A stretch of DNA of 64,000 nt, taken from positions 2,108,001 to 2,172,000 of the forward strand of contig CAWFHD010000003.1 of the NCBI GenBank assembly GCA_963815475.1, given 5' to 3'. Made by a program: the position numbers and the translations under genes. Position 1 is the stretch's first letter. Every line of letters starts with the position of its first letter. The notes below the pieces were generated by a model. That model had not been told where the DNA came from. It did no database searches and worked only from the letters and a program-made list of their open reading frames with translations. This document shows positions 27,574-35,394 of this stretch, in pieces. Origin of the DNA: Sulfopaludibacter sp963815475 (GTDB lineage Bacteria > Acidobacteriota > Terriglobia > Bryobacterales > Bryobacteraceae).

Positions 27574-28262
27574 AGCGCATATTGGAGGAGTCGCTGGCTC
27601 GTGAGTATCCCATATCGATAAAGGAGATTGCCGCACAGAATGGATACGCGAATGCCGGTTGCATCAGGCTGGAGTTCCCCGACCCTTCTCGGGCCATCGG
27701 CCGGAAGATCGCACAACTGAGGAAAGCCGAAATGAACGCAAATGGAGAGATCATGAAAGCTGCGCTGCAGGAAGATCCTCCGCCTACGGCGGGCCAACTG
27801 GCCGGCAGGCTGGGTTTCGCTGGGCAGGAAGTTCTGGCCCGAAATTTCCCCACTCTATATGCGGCGCTTCTTGAGCGAAGAAACGTCTACGAAAAAGCGA
27901 AAAGAAAGCAGCTGCACTCTGCCCTGATCTGTGCGCTGGCAGAGAATCCGGCGCCGACTGTCCCTGCTGTATGCGAGCGCCTTGGCATCTCCACAAGTTG
28001 GGTTTACTGCCAACATAGGGACTTGGCCCGCGCCATTGCGGCCAGACATTTGCGACAACGCGCTGAATCGATGGAGGCGCGGCGTGAACTGTTGCGCATC
28101 GAGGTATTCGCCATTGTCGAAGACATGCTCGACCGCGGCGAGCAACCAGTTCAGGCTCGTGTACGAAAGATGATTAGCGCAGACCCGCTGAAGGCGTGCA
28201 GAACGCTCGGGCAGTGCTTGAATGGGGTAATCTCAGAACTGCAGGCAGAGCGCCTACGCTGA
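27570..28262 (+). CDS. HTH-repeat DNA-binding protein, detached TnsD C-terminus
   Basis: 230 residues of tandem HTH modules: IKEIAAQNGYANAGCIRLEFPD; AALQEDPPPTAGQLAGRLGF with EVLARNFPTLYAALLERR; ALAENPAPTVPAVCERLGIST with WVYCQHRDLARAI. The modules resemble the one at the end of the preceding TniQ gene, and in related elements they form the DNA-binding C-terminus of one long TnsD. Here the ATG overlaps the TniQ stop (ATGA), the break falls between modules, and both reading frames are clean, so a natural split into two subunits is as likely as a frameshift. Confidence 0.7.
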   Translation: MKRILEESLAREYPISIKEIAAQNGYANAGCIRLEFPDPSRAIGRKIAQLRKAEMNANGEIMKAALQEDPPPTAGQLAGRLGFAGQEVLARNFPTLYAALLERRNVYEKAKRKQLHSALICALAENPAPTVPAVCERLGISTSWVYCQHRDLARAIAARHLRQRAESMEARRELLRIEVFAIVEDMLDRGEQPVQARVRKMISADPLKACRTLGQCLNGVISELQAERLR

Positions 28263-28374
28263 GATCTTCCCCTGTGGCCGACATTCCCCTCCGAGACAAA
28301 CCGGCTTGATTCTCAGAACGCGCCGGCCCAGTCTACGATACCATCGCAACCCCGGCTGCGATATGCTACAGCTC

Positions 28375-28595
28375 ATGCGAACCTCGGCCCTGCTTGTGCT
28401 CATCGCAACCGCCCTCTATGCACAGTCCACGAGTTTTGAGGTCGCCTCTCTCAAGCGCGTAGACCCCGGCGAGATTGAGCGTATGGCCGCCGCCGAGCGC
28501 AACGGTCAGGACATAGGCATGAGGGTCGGATGGTGGGGCGGTCCAGGCACGAACGATCCCGAGCTTTTCACTGCCGAGAATGTGTCGCTTACCCG
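28375..28595 (+). pseudogene. TIGR03435 protein, N-terminal fragment
   Basis: ATG 28375 starts a signal peptide (MRTSALLVLIATALYAQ) followed by STSFEVASLKRVDPGEIERMA and FTAENVSL, the normal beginning of an acidobacterial TIGR03435 protein (full length about 250-300). Similarity stops at about 28590 where the minus-strand VirB2-like membrane gene ends, so the downstream 200 residues were lost or displaced when that cluster arrived. Its missing part was not found elsewhere in the window. Confidence 0.6.
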
Positions 28596-28984
28596 ACGAC
28601 GAACTGATTGACAAAGTTGGTTATGTCCACCTTGAAGGTGTTGAAGAGCGCTGTGCCCCCACCTGCGGAGACAGGAACAGGTACGCCAAACCCGGAAAAC
28701 CAGCTCAGAATCTGCGGCAAGGTGAGCATCACGGCCGCCCAGAACATCCACAGGCCGAATCGTCCGTTTTGTAGGGCCGATCCGTGGTTTCGAAGCGCTA
28801 GTCCCGCCAGCACCAATGCCACGAGCGCTGCGACGGGTGCCAATCCTAGCAGCAGGCCGATTCCGTCGTTGATCATTTGCATAACTGCGCCAGAGGTGCT
28901 GGGCGAATGAGGAACCCATCCGCCCGCGATAGTGATTGCATCTTCAGGAAACGCCGCCCGTGCCCTGCTGTATCCAGAACTCAA
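28589..28984 (-). CDS. Small membrane protein of the T4SS-like cluster
   Basis: About 130 residues at most; the start is uncertain (TTG 28984 overlapping the upstream gene, or a Met near 28881). Two hydrophobic helices (IGLLLGLAPVAALVALVLAGLAL; FGLWMFWAAVMLTLPQILSWF) and a short tail DITNFVNQFVVG. Size, topology and position directly after the VirB2-like gene suggest a second pilin-like or VirB3-like subunit, but no motif proves it. Confidence 0.5.
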   Translation of the reverse strand: MSSGYSRARAAFPEDAITIAGGWVPHSPSTSGAVMQMINDGIGLLLGLAPVAALVALVLAGLALRNHGSALQNGRFGLWMFWAAVMLTLPQILSWFSGFGVPVPVSAGGGTALFNTFKVDITNFVNQFVVG

Positions 28985-29291
28985 GCAGTCGCGTCAGACC
29001 GGAAACGGCCAGGAGTCCAAGCGCCGTCCCGATCCAACGGATGTAGCCTCGGCCGCTGGCATAGGAGACGATTCCACCGACCACGGCGACGCCCGCGCCC
29101 ACGGGAGCGATCACGTTGCCAATCCAGTTCACGAAGTTTAGGAACGCGCCTTCCGGTTGCGCCCCGGTCTGACCTTGTACAGCGACGTTTGTTTGCGGCG
29201 CGGCGCCAAGGTTCTGAGCGAGAGCCACGGACTGGCAGACCACCAAAAGGCAGGCTGCGAGCACCACGGCTGCTATGCGTACGTGCTTCAT
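28944..29291 (-). CDS. VirB2/TrbC-like pilin subunit candidate
   Basis: Start ATG 29291 follows GGAGGT at optimal spacing. 115 residues: a long signal peptide (MKHVRIAAVVLAACLLVVCQ to SVALAQ), a Gln/Gly-rich mature N-terminus and two membrane helices (FLNFVNWIGNVIAPVGAGVAVVGGIVSYASG; WIGTALGLLAVSGLTRLL). This is the TrbC/VirB2 plan: processed pre-pilin with two transmembrane segments. It belongs with VirB9 and VirB10 homologs at 33891-36510, though an opposite-strand pair now lies between. Confidence 0.6.
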   Translation of the reverse strand: MKHVRIAAVVLAACLLVVCQSVALAQNLGAAPQTNVAVQGQTGAQPEGAFLNFVNWIGNVIAPVGAGVAVVGGIVSYASGRGYIRWIGTALGLLAVSGLTRLLEFWIQQGTGGVS

Positions 29292-29582
29292 TTGTGTATA
29301 GACCTCCATCGGGATTCCGCCCTGGTCGCTCCGGACCGTTCCCAACGCCAGAGGTAGCGGATCACAACTCAGGGCTTGTGAGAATGCTAGGGCGAAAGCT
29401 GCAGAGCTCCAAAAAACGGGGACCCGCCCGCTGTTGGCGATGGCGCCCTAAAGGACCGATCTTGAAAGGCGGCGGATGAGCAGAATGAAACCGCTGCTCG
29501 CATCGTTCGAGCAGACGCCAGACGCGTCCGTCTGGCCGGCCGCCTCCGGCGCCACAGAAAATACTTGCAAATTCAACCACCG

Positions 29583-29609
29583 ACGTAGTAGATTAACGAA
29601 CGTAGGTAG
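29583..29609 (+). promoter_or_regulatory. Possible BlaI operator
   Basis: Two near-identical tandem elements, ACGTAGTAG (29583-29591) and ACGTAGGTAG (29600-29609), 17 bases apart, just upstream of the blaI-like start at 29619. BlaI/MecI repressors bind short TAC/GTA-containing sites overlapping their own promoter, so these are a reasonable operator candidate. Confidence 0.35.
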
Positions 29610-29618
29610 TCGAACCCT

Positions 29619-30005
29619 ATGCCACTTCCAAAATTAGGCAAGCTGGAGCTTCAGATCATGGAAGCCCTATGGACCCGAGGGCCGTGTTCCGTCCGCGAGA
29701 TTCAGGAATCGTTTCCTACAAAGAAGAGGCCCGCATACACTACAGTCCAGACCACGGTCTACCGTTTGGAAGTCAAGAAAGCGCTACGCCGGGTCAAGAA
29801 GATCGCCACGGCGTTAATTTTCGAAGCGGCGGTTTCGCGTGAAGCGGCGGAACGCCGCCTGATTGATGACTTGTTGGGTTTGTTCGGCGGCCGGAGCCGG
29901 CCTATCATGGCCCACCTGGTTGAATCCGGCACGCTTACTCTTGACGATGTGCGTGAGGCGGAGAAGGCGCTTCTGAAGCTCGCCGGAAAGGATAAACCAG
30001 AATGA
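29619..30005 (+). CDS. blaI: BlaI/MecI/CopY-type repressor
   Basis: 128 residues: winged helix (LGKLELQIMEALWTRGPCSVREIQESFPTKKRP with AYTTVQTTVYRLEVKKAL) and a C-terminal dimerisation helix. Members repress the operon they sit in and are inactivated by proteolysis triggered by a cognate membrane M56 sensor. Here the partner is directly downstream: the ATG of the M56 gene overlaps this stop (ATGA at 30002-30005). The pair is on the strand opposite to the surrounding secretion-like genes. Confidence 0.88.
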   Translation: MPLPKLGKLELQIMEALWTRGPCSVREIQESFPTKKRPAYTTVQTTVYRLEVKKALRRVKKIATALIFEAAVSREAAERRLIDDLLGLFGGRSRPIMAHLVESGTLTLDDVREAEKALLKLAGKDKPE

Positions 30006-31687
30006 ATCCAGGATACGCGTCGGCGCTGGCCAATCATTTGTGGCAATCGACTCTGTTTGCCGGAGTCGCGGGATTGTTGACACTGGCGCTGCGGGATAAT
30101 CACGCACGAGTACGCCATTGGGTTTGGCTGGCGGCCTCGTGCAAATTTCTCATACCGCTTTCTGCTCTCATCGCGGTGGGTGGGCATATCCCATGGCGGC
30201 CGGCCCCGGAGACAACGCAGTCCAATGTAGCGATCCTGATGGACAACGTGAGCCAGCCATTTGCGGCCCCCGCGATTTCCTCGCGTCGGGTTCCAATGCC
30301 GCTTACACCAGATCGTCTCCCGGAGGTTTTGTGGTTGGGCTGGGCCTTTGGATTCCTCGGAATCAGCGGCGCATGGCGGATTCGCTGGCGGCGCATCCGT
30401 GATGCCGCCCGTGCCGGGTCGCTCCTGCCGTTGGAAATACCCATGCAGGCAATTTCCTCTCCCACGCTTGTTGAGCCGGCGGTTTTCGGTATTGTCCGGC
30501 CGGTCTTACTGCTGCCTGAAGGCATCTTTGATCGCTTGACGCCGGCACAATTAGAAGCCATTGTTGCGCACGAACTGTGCCACGTCCGCCACCGGGATAA
30601 TCTCATCGCTGCGATGCATATGTTCGTGGAGACCGTCTTCTGGTTCCATCCTTTGGTGTGGTGGGTCGGGAAGCGGATGGTCGAGGAGCGCGAGCGAGCC
30701 TGCGACGAAGAGGTCTTGCGGCTCGGCAGCGAACCGCGGGCCTACGCCGAAGGGATTCTCAACGTCTGCAAGCTCTACTTCGAATCGCCAATCATGTGCA
30801 CGTCGGGGGTGACCGGGTCCAATCTGAAGAAACGAATCGAGAAAATCATGGCACATCGTGCCGGCCGGAAGTTGGACCCCATCCGGAAATCATTGCTGAT
30901 GGCTGTCGGAATGGTGGCCGTGGTCGGACCCATTGTGATCGGTACCCTGAATGTGCCACGAGTCCGCGCCCAGTCTCAGGCAACAGTGGCATCCCGGCCG
31001 AATTTTGAGGTAGCGTCGATCAAGCGAAATAAAACCGGCGGACCACCCAGGTTGCGATACAACCCGGCGGGTATCGATTTTGCGAATGTTCCTCTGATCT
31101 GGATTATTGGAGAAGCCTATCAGGTGCCTTACGCCCGGATCTCGAGTTCGGACGCGCACATCGGCGACCTGTTTTTCTCGCCCGCAGGAACAGCGTTTTT
31201 TTATGACATTGCCGCGCGTGCGGGTCACGCAGTGCCGAAGGAGGAGATTAGGTTGATGCTTCGGTCGCTGCTGGAGAATCGATTCAAGCTGACACTACAC
31301 CATGAACCTAGACTGGTGCCGGTCTATAAGTTGGTGGTCGGAAAGAGTGGGTCAAAACTGCATGAGTCCCCGGCAGAAGGAGAGCCGTCCGCGGCACTTG
31401 CCCTGAATGGGTTTGTATGCCGCAACGTGGAGATGGCGCGGTTCGCTTCAATGCTGTCAGTTCGTATGGACCGCCCGGTCGTGGATCTGACGAGTCTGAA
31501 GGGATCCTACGATTTCACGCTGAAATCCAATCTCCCGGCGGAGGCGGATAAGGCCGCTCTTTCCGAGTGGTTTTCGTCATCCATTTTCACAGATATCCAA
31601 AGGCAACTCGGACTCCAATTGGAGACGGATAAGGCCCCGATTGATTACCTCGTCGTTGACCACGTGGAGCAACCGTCCGAAAACTAG
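30002..31687 (+). CDS. BlaR1-like M56 metallopeptidase fused to TIGR03435 domain
   Basis: 561 residues. Residues about 1-320: membrane helices around an M56 peptidase with zinc motif VAHELCHVRHRD and VWWVGKRMVEERERACDEEVL, followed by another helix (SLLMAVGMVAVVGPIVIGTL). Residues about 335-555: an extracytoplasmic TIGR03435 domain (NFEVASIKRNKTGGPP, MLRSLLENRFKLTLHHEPRLVPVYKLVV, QLGLQLETDKAPIDYLVVDHVEQP) in place of the penicillin-binding sensor of BlaR1. Likely senses a signal outside the membrane and clips the upstream repressor. This fusion is characteristic of Acidobacteria. Confidence 0.88.
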   Translation: MNPGYASALANHLWQSTLFAGVAGLLTLALRDNHARVRHWVWLAASCKFLIPLSALIAVGGHIPWRPAPETTQSNVAILMDNVSQPFAAPAISSRRVPMPLTPDRLPEVLWLGWAFGFLGISGAWRIRWRRIRDAARAGSLLPLEIPMQAISSPTLVEPAVFGIVRPVLLLPEGIFDRLTPAQLEAIVAHELCHVRHRDNLIAAMHMFVETVFWFHPLVWWVGKRMVEERERACDEEVLRLGSEPRAYAEGILNVCKLYFESPIMCTSGVTGSNLKKRIEKIMAHRAGRKLDPIRKSLLMAVGMVAVVGPIVIGTLNVPRVRAQSQATVASRPNFEVASIKRNKTGGPPRLRYNPAGIDFANVPLIWIIGEAYQVPYARISSSDAHIGDLFFSPAGTAFFYDIAARAGHAVPKEEIRLMLRSLLENRFKLTLHHEPRLVPVYKLVVGKSGSKLHESPAEGEPSAALALNGFVCRNVEMARFASMLSVRMDRPVVDLTSLKGSYDFTLKSNLPAEADKAALSEWFSSSIFTDIQRQLGLQLETDKAPIDYLVVDHVEQPSEN

Positions 31688-31805
31688 TCGGCTCAGATCG
31701 GCCCCCTGCGCGCGTTCGGCTCAAGACTGCATGGTCAATTCTCGGAAGCATGACGCCTAATTCCACCCGAGCGCCGAAGCCGGGCGGTATTTCTGATTCC
31801 GGCCG

Positions 31806-33878
31806 TTAGTTTTTCGAGTGCGTTCGTTCAAGAGCGTTCTCGAAATCCTCCCAGATGAGCGGCGGCAAAGCTTCGTCTCTCGTCGTCATGCGATTCATCG
31901 CCATGCGCTTAGCCGTATTCACCACGCCCTGAAGATCTGCCGGGGGAATTCCTCCTAAACGAGTCAAAAGGTCGTGGCACGTCAAGCTCGCCGCTAACGG
32001 TGTTGGCCCAAGGTATCTCTCAATCAGTCGCAAATAGCCTTGATCGTCCGGGATGCCGACCTCGATCTTTTCAGTGAATCGTCCACCTCTCAAAACGCGC
32101 GGATCGATATGCTCGATGTGGTTTGTTGTCCCGACAAGGAACACCTGGTTCCCGGGATCGAGTTGGCTCATCAGCATGAGCGCCTGCTCGACAAGTTGGA
32201 TCTGGTGCTGCCCCATGTAATACCCGTTGTCACCGCGCGGTAGAAGACCGTCGATCTCATCAATAAACAAGATGGACGGGCTCTGCTCGCGGGCCCTGGC
32301 GAACACCTGCGCAAGCTTCTCCGGAGTCGGAACGTTCGCCGGAGCGATCGCGTAGAAGCTGCGTCGTGTCTGCGTTGCAATGAGGTGTGCAATGGAGGTT
32401 TTGCCGGTGCCTGCAGGGCCGACGAGAAGTAACCCTGTCGGGACCGGAACCTTGAGCCTTTCGGCTTCCCGAGCATCCAGCAGCCGAATCAGATTTCGCA
32501 GGTCCCGTTCGACTGCGGAAGGGAGAACCAGGTCATCCCAATCGACTGCCTTCACCAGCGGCCGGTCCTGGCCACCGCTATCATCGAATGCCCGCTGCAT
32601 GTCTCGCATTTCAATTCGGCGATTGTCGAGGGCCGCAATCGACGCTGCCTTATTGACCAAACCGCTGAGTTTCGCAGCGCTCCAGCCCGGCGTACGCTTT
32701 GCAAAGGAGTCGATCGAGAACGGCATCCACAATCTCTTGGAAAGCTGGGCGGAAAGGATCTGAGCCCTCGCCGCTTCGTCGGGGAGATCCACACGAATCT
32801 TTTCATCGAACCGCATGTCCCTCACCAGTGCTTCGTCCAGCCCGTCATAGAAGTTCGTCGCAGCCATGAGAATAAACCCGGCGGCTCCGCGATACTGATC
32901 GATGCATTGCATCAGTTCTGTGACCACGGAGTTGTACAGCCTGGCGCCTCCCCCGACATCGTCGTTTCGGCCCAACTGCTGGCGCTGGGTACCTATCGAA
33001 TCGATCTCGTCGAGGAAAAACAACACCGGGCGGTGTGCATAGGCCCGGGAAAATATCTCCCGAATGTTCGCCTCACTATTGCCGATCCGGCTCTCAATGA
33101 GACTGGTCGGCTTCGCGTACCAGTAGTTGATCTTGAACTCGCCCGCCGTCGCCTCGGCCAGGAAGGTCTTGCCCGTTCCACGAGGTCCGTACAGAAGAAT
33201 GCCGTTTTGTATCACCCCGTGTTGTTTGAATCTCTCGGGGTAGAGCCGGTTTTGCACGATCGCGCTGATGCGGCGCTTTTGATCGTCCATACCGCCGACG
33301 TCAGCAAATGTCCGCGCCGGGACGTTGGACCATCGGGCCTGCTTGTTCTGTCGGTTACCAGTTCCCCCTGTGGCAGCTTGTATGGCGCGGACGTATGGTC
33401 TATGGCGGATTACGAAGATCAGACCGCCGATAGCAACTGCCGCAAAAATCAGTCCATAAACCAGTTCGAGCGGAGAAGCGCTGTCGCGGGAAAGCATCAT
33501 TCCGGTTACAGCGTCTTCGTGGAACAGGAACTCATTGATTGAGTTGAACCAATGGAGAACGGGGAGCAAGGCGATGAAGTAGAGCAGCCCGCGGTAAGTA
33601 TTCCGGATTCGAGCGTGCCATGTCAGCAGGAGGAGTCCGCTGCCGATGGTAAACCAGGCTAGCCACGGGCTGATCTGGAATGCGAAGACTCCGAGAACGA
33701 CCAGGATGATTCCGACGGTGAGGTGTTCGCGCGACAGGCGCCGAACCAATTGCTCTAGGCGCGACACCAGCGAATCCGCAATCCGAGAATCAGATCTCGG
33801 CTGCACGAGCCCCTCCCTTGCGCCCAATTTACCGCAGATCGGGCGCGAATTGGGAGGATGGCTAGTGTTATGAAGCAC
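31806..33878 (-). CDS. Membrane-anchored tandem AAA+ ATPase
   Basis: 690 residues. N-terminal 160 have three or four membrane helices (LTVGIILVVLGVFAF, FTIGSGLLLLTWHA, YRGLLYFIALLPVLHWF, ELVYGLIFAAVAIGGLIFVI). Then two CDC48/FtsH-like AAA modules: D1 with GPRGTGKT and LFFLDEID, D2 with GPAGTGKT and ILFIDEID plus RVLRGGRF arginine-finger region. No FtsH peptidase motif follows. Begins 12 bases after virB10, so it is part of that operon. It does not look like VirB4, VirB11 or VirD4. A role in unfolding or extracting membrane substrates, or powering the complex, is inferred from context only. Confidence 0.85.
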   Translation of the reverse strand: MLHNTSHPPNSRPICGKLGAREGLVQPRSDSRIADSLVSRLEQLVRRLSREHLTVGIILVVLGVFAFQISPWLAWFTIGSGLLLLTWHARIRNTYRGLLYFIALLPVLHWFNSINEFLFHEDAVTGMMLSRDSASPLELVYGLIFAAVAIGGLIFVIRHRPYVRAIQAATGGTGNRQNKQARWSNVPARTFADVGGMDDQKRRISAIVQNRLYPERFKQHGVIQNGILLYGPRGTGKTFLAEATAGEFKINYWYAKPTSLIESRIGNSEANIREIFSRAYAHRPVLFFLDEIDSIGTQRQQLGRNDDVGGGARLYNSVVTELMQCIDQYRGAAGFILMAATNFYDGLDEALVRDMRFDEKIRVDLPDEAARAQILSAQLSKRLWMPFSIDSFAKRTPGWSAAKLSGLVNKAASIAALDNRRIEMRDMQRAFDDSGGQDRPLVKAVDWDDLVLPSAVERDLRNLIRLLDAREAERLKVPVPTGLLLVGPAGTGKTSIAHLIATQTRRSFYAIAPANVPTPEKLAQVFARAREQSPSILFIDEIDGLLPRGDNGYYMGQHQIQLVEQALMLMSQLDPGNQVFLVGTTNHIEHIDPRVLRGGRFTEKIEVGIPDDQGYLRLIERYLGPTPLAASLTCHDLLTRLGGIPPADLQGVVNTAKRMAMNRMTTRDEALPPLIWEDFENALERTHSKN

Positions 33879-33890
33879 ACGAATGAAGGT

Positions 33891-35393
33891 TTACTGTTGT
33901 TGGGGTGGTCCTGTGGTGCCGGCGGTCCGCGTGGCGGCCACCTGTTGATACATCCGATTGAGCTCCGTCTTCAACTCAATCAGTTCGCGCAATTCCTCTG
34001 CCGATGGTAGCTGCGTGCTTCCATTCGCTGCGACCTGCGCGACTCCGCGGCTGCCTGCCGGCGGTGTTCTGGTGGGCGAGGTCTCGCCGCTCCCTGCGAG
34101 CAATACTATGAAGAATCTGGTATTTCCGGGCACTGAAACTACGATGTTTTCGGTGGAAGCAAGACTCTGTACCTCCTGCTCCCCGGCCAGTCCTGCATTC
34201 GATGCGATTCGCTCGCGCAACAGGATGCTGTTGTCGAGCTGGCCGCTGACGCCTCCAAAACCACCTGGCCCGCCTACCAGATAAGCCGCCATCGTTCCGA
34301 CCCCCGTCATGGACCGCACCAGGATCCGCTTCAACGCGTTGCCGCCGGAGACGGAACCCTTGAGCGGGCCGTAGGTAAGGCTCATCGACGTCGCGTCAAT
34401 TTTCACGATAGTTCCATCCGGCATCTGCAGCGTATGGAAGTGAATCCCGATATTGCCGTTCCTGTTTGCCTGCTGGAGATCCCCGAGAGCTTTCGCCCCC
34501 GCTGGGATGATAATCTCACCGTCCCTCTCATAGTTGTATTCAATAGCCGCAACCACGGGCGCCTTGACCGCCGTGCTGACGGCGGATTGCAGTCGCGCCA
34601 CAAGGCGGCTGCCATTCGGGAGGAGGGCGGTGGATCTTCGTTCCAGAAGGGCTGGCTCTGTAGTCATGGATACTGGCCGAATCACGTTAGCGGAAGCGCC
34701 GGAATTGTTACTGACAAAGACCAGCGAGGATTTTCTGAGGGCGTCTCCTTCGTTATGAGCTGGTACTGGCGCTTGCGCTGGGGACGGGACGCTCGCGACC
34801 ACGGGCAGAGGCGGCGGAACAGAGTTGCCGGCCTTCGCTTGCCGATACGCCTCCAGCGCCGGATCCATGGGAGGGATACTGGCGAGAGTATCGCCTGATT
34901 TCGGCTGCGGACGTACGCGCAACCGCCCGGTGGCCTTTACGTCGTCAGCGCTGAGCTGATCGCTGTTCGCTTCCTGGCCGCTCATATCCGCATTCAGCAG
35001 CGGCGTCACGGAACCCGGCTTCTCCGCCGTTCCAGTGATGTCCGGCCTGCCGAGACTCGGCTTCGTTCTGTTCGCAGCGCGGTCCTTCGTGCTGCTCGAA
35101 CTTGAGAACATGCCCAGGAACACGAAAATCATGATGATGACAGCGACCGCAAGAACCAATAAACCTTTGCTTCGGTCAATGCTCTTCGCGGTTCTACTTT
35201 GCTTTTCAGGCTGGACCCTTTTGCGCCCATCCCGGGCACGCAGGTATGCCTCTCGAAGCGACCCGAAAGTCGTTCTCGTTTCTTGCGGTTCGGTCGCCTC
35301 GGGTTGTTCCACTGACCCAGCGTTGATGCGCCGTGTTGCATCCAACTCGGCATTATCCGGTAGACCCTCGTTCTTGTTCAATTCGGGTGTCAT
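33891..35393 (-). CDS. virB10: VirB10/TrbI-like T4SS core protein
   Basis: 500 residues: cytoplasmic N-terminus, single membrane helix (GLLVLAVAVIIMIFVFLGMF), long Pro/Ser-rich periplasmic linker, then the TrbI/VirB10 domain (GSRLVARLQSAVSTAVKAPVVA, DGEIIIPAGAKALGDLQQANRNG, RILVRSMTGVGTMAAYLVG, VSVPGNTRFFIVL) and a C-terminal tail. VirB10 spans both membranes and gates the outer-membrane channel with VirB9. It starts one base after the virB9-like stop and continues into the AAA gene. Confidence 0.88.
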   Translation of the reverse strand: MTPELNKNEGLPDNAELDATRRINAGSVEQPEATEPQETRTTFGSLREAYLRARDGRKRVQPEKQSRTAKSIDRSKGLLVLAVAVIIMIFVFLGMFSSSSSTKDRAANRTKPSLGRPDITGTAEKPGSVTPLLNADMSGQEANSDQLSADDVKATGRLRVRPQPKSGDTLASIPPMDPALEAYRQAKAGNSVPPPLPVVASVPSPAQAPVPAHNEGDALRKSSLVFVSNNSGASANVIRPVSMTTEPALLERRSTALLPNGSRLVARLQSAVSTAVKAPVVAAIEYNYERDGEIIIPAGAKALGDLQQANRNGNIGIHFHTLQMPDGTIVKIDATSMSLTYGPLKGSVSGGNALKRILVRSMTGVGTMAAYLVGGPGGFGGVSGQLDNSILLRERIASNAGLAGEQEVQSLASTENIVVSVPGNTRFFIVLLAGSGETSPTRTPPAGSRGVAQVAANGSTQLPSAEELRELIELKTELNRMYQQVAATRTAGTTGPPQQQ

Positions 35394-35394
35394 T

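Larger units (their letters stand above)
22107..28262 (+). mobile_element. Tn7-like transposon: one end plus core transposition genes
   Basis: Contains, in order, a terminal repeat array, a DUF6788 gene, a TnsA-TnsB fusion, TnsC, TniQ and a detached HTH-repeat protein, all on the plus strand and overlapping or nearly so. The end next to the transposase operon corresponds to the Tn7 right end. A TGT at 22107 starting TGTCACTTGAACC is a plausible terminus, with GCCAG before it as a candidate target duplication. The distal end and cargo limits were not found, so 28262 is only a minimum. No Cas genes or CRISPR array accompany it. Confidence 0.8.

Noticed and set aside
28272..28299. Possible distal end of the Tn7-like element (TGTGGCCGACATT...GAGACA)
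   Set aside because: Only one weak half-site resembling the fourth repeat, no cluster of sites, and the following bases do not match the candidate duplication GCCAG.
22107..28600. CRISPR-associated transposon hypothesis
   Set aside because: TnsAB fusion and TniQ prompted it, but no cas gene, repeat-spacer array or tracr-like sequence is visible in the window.
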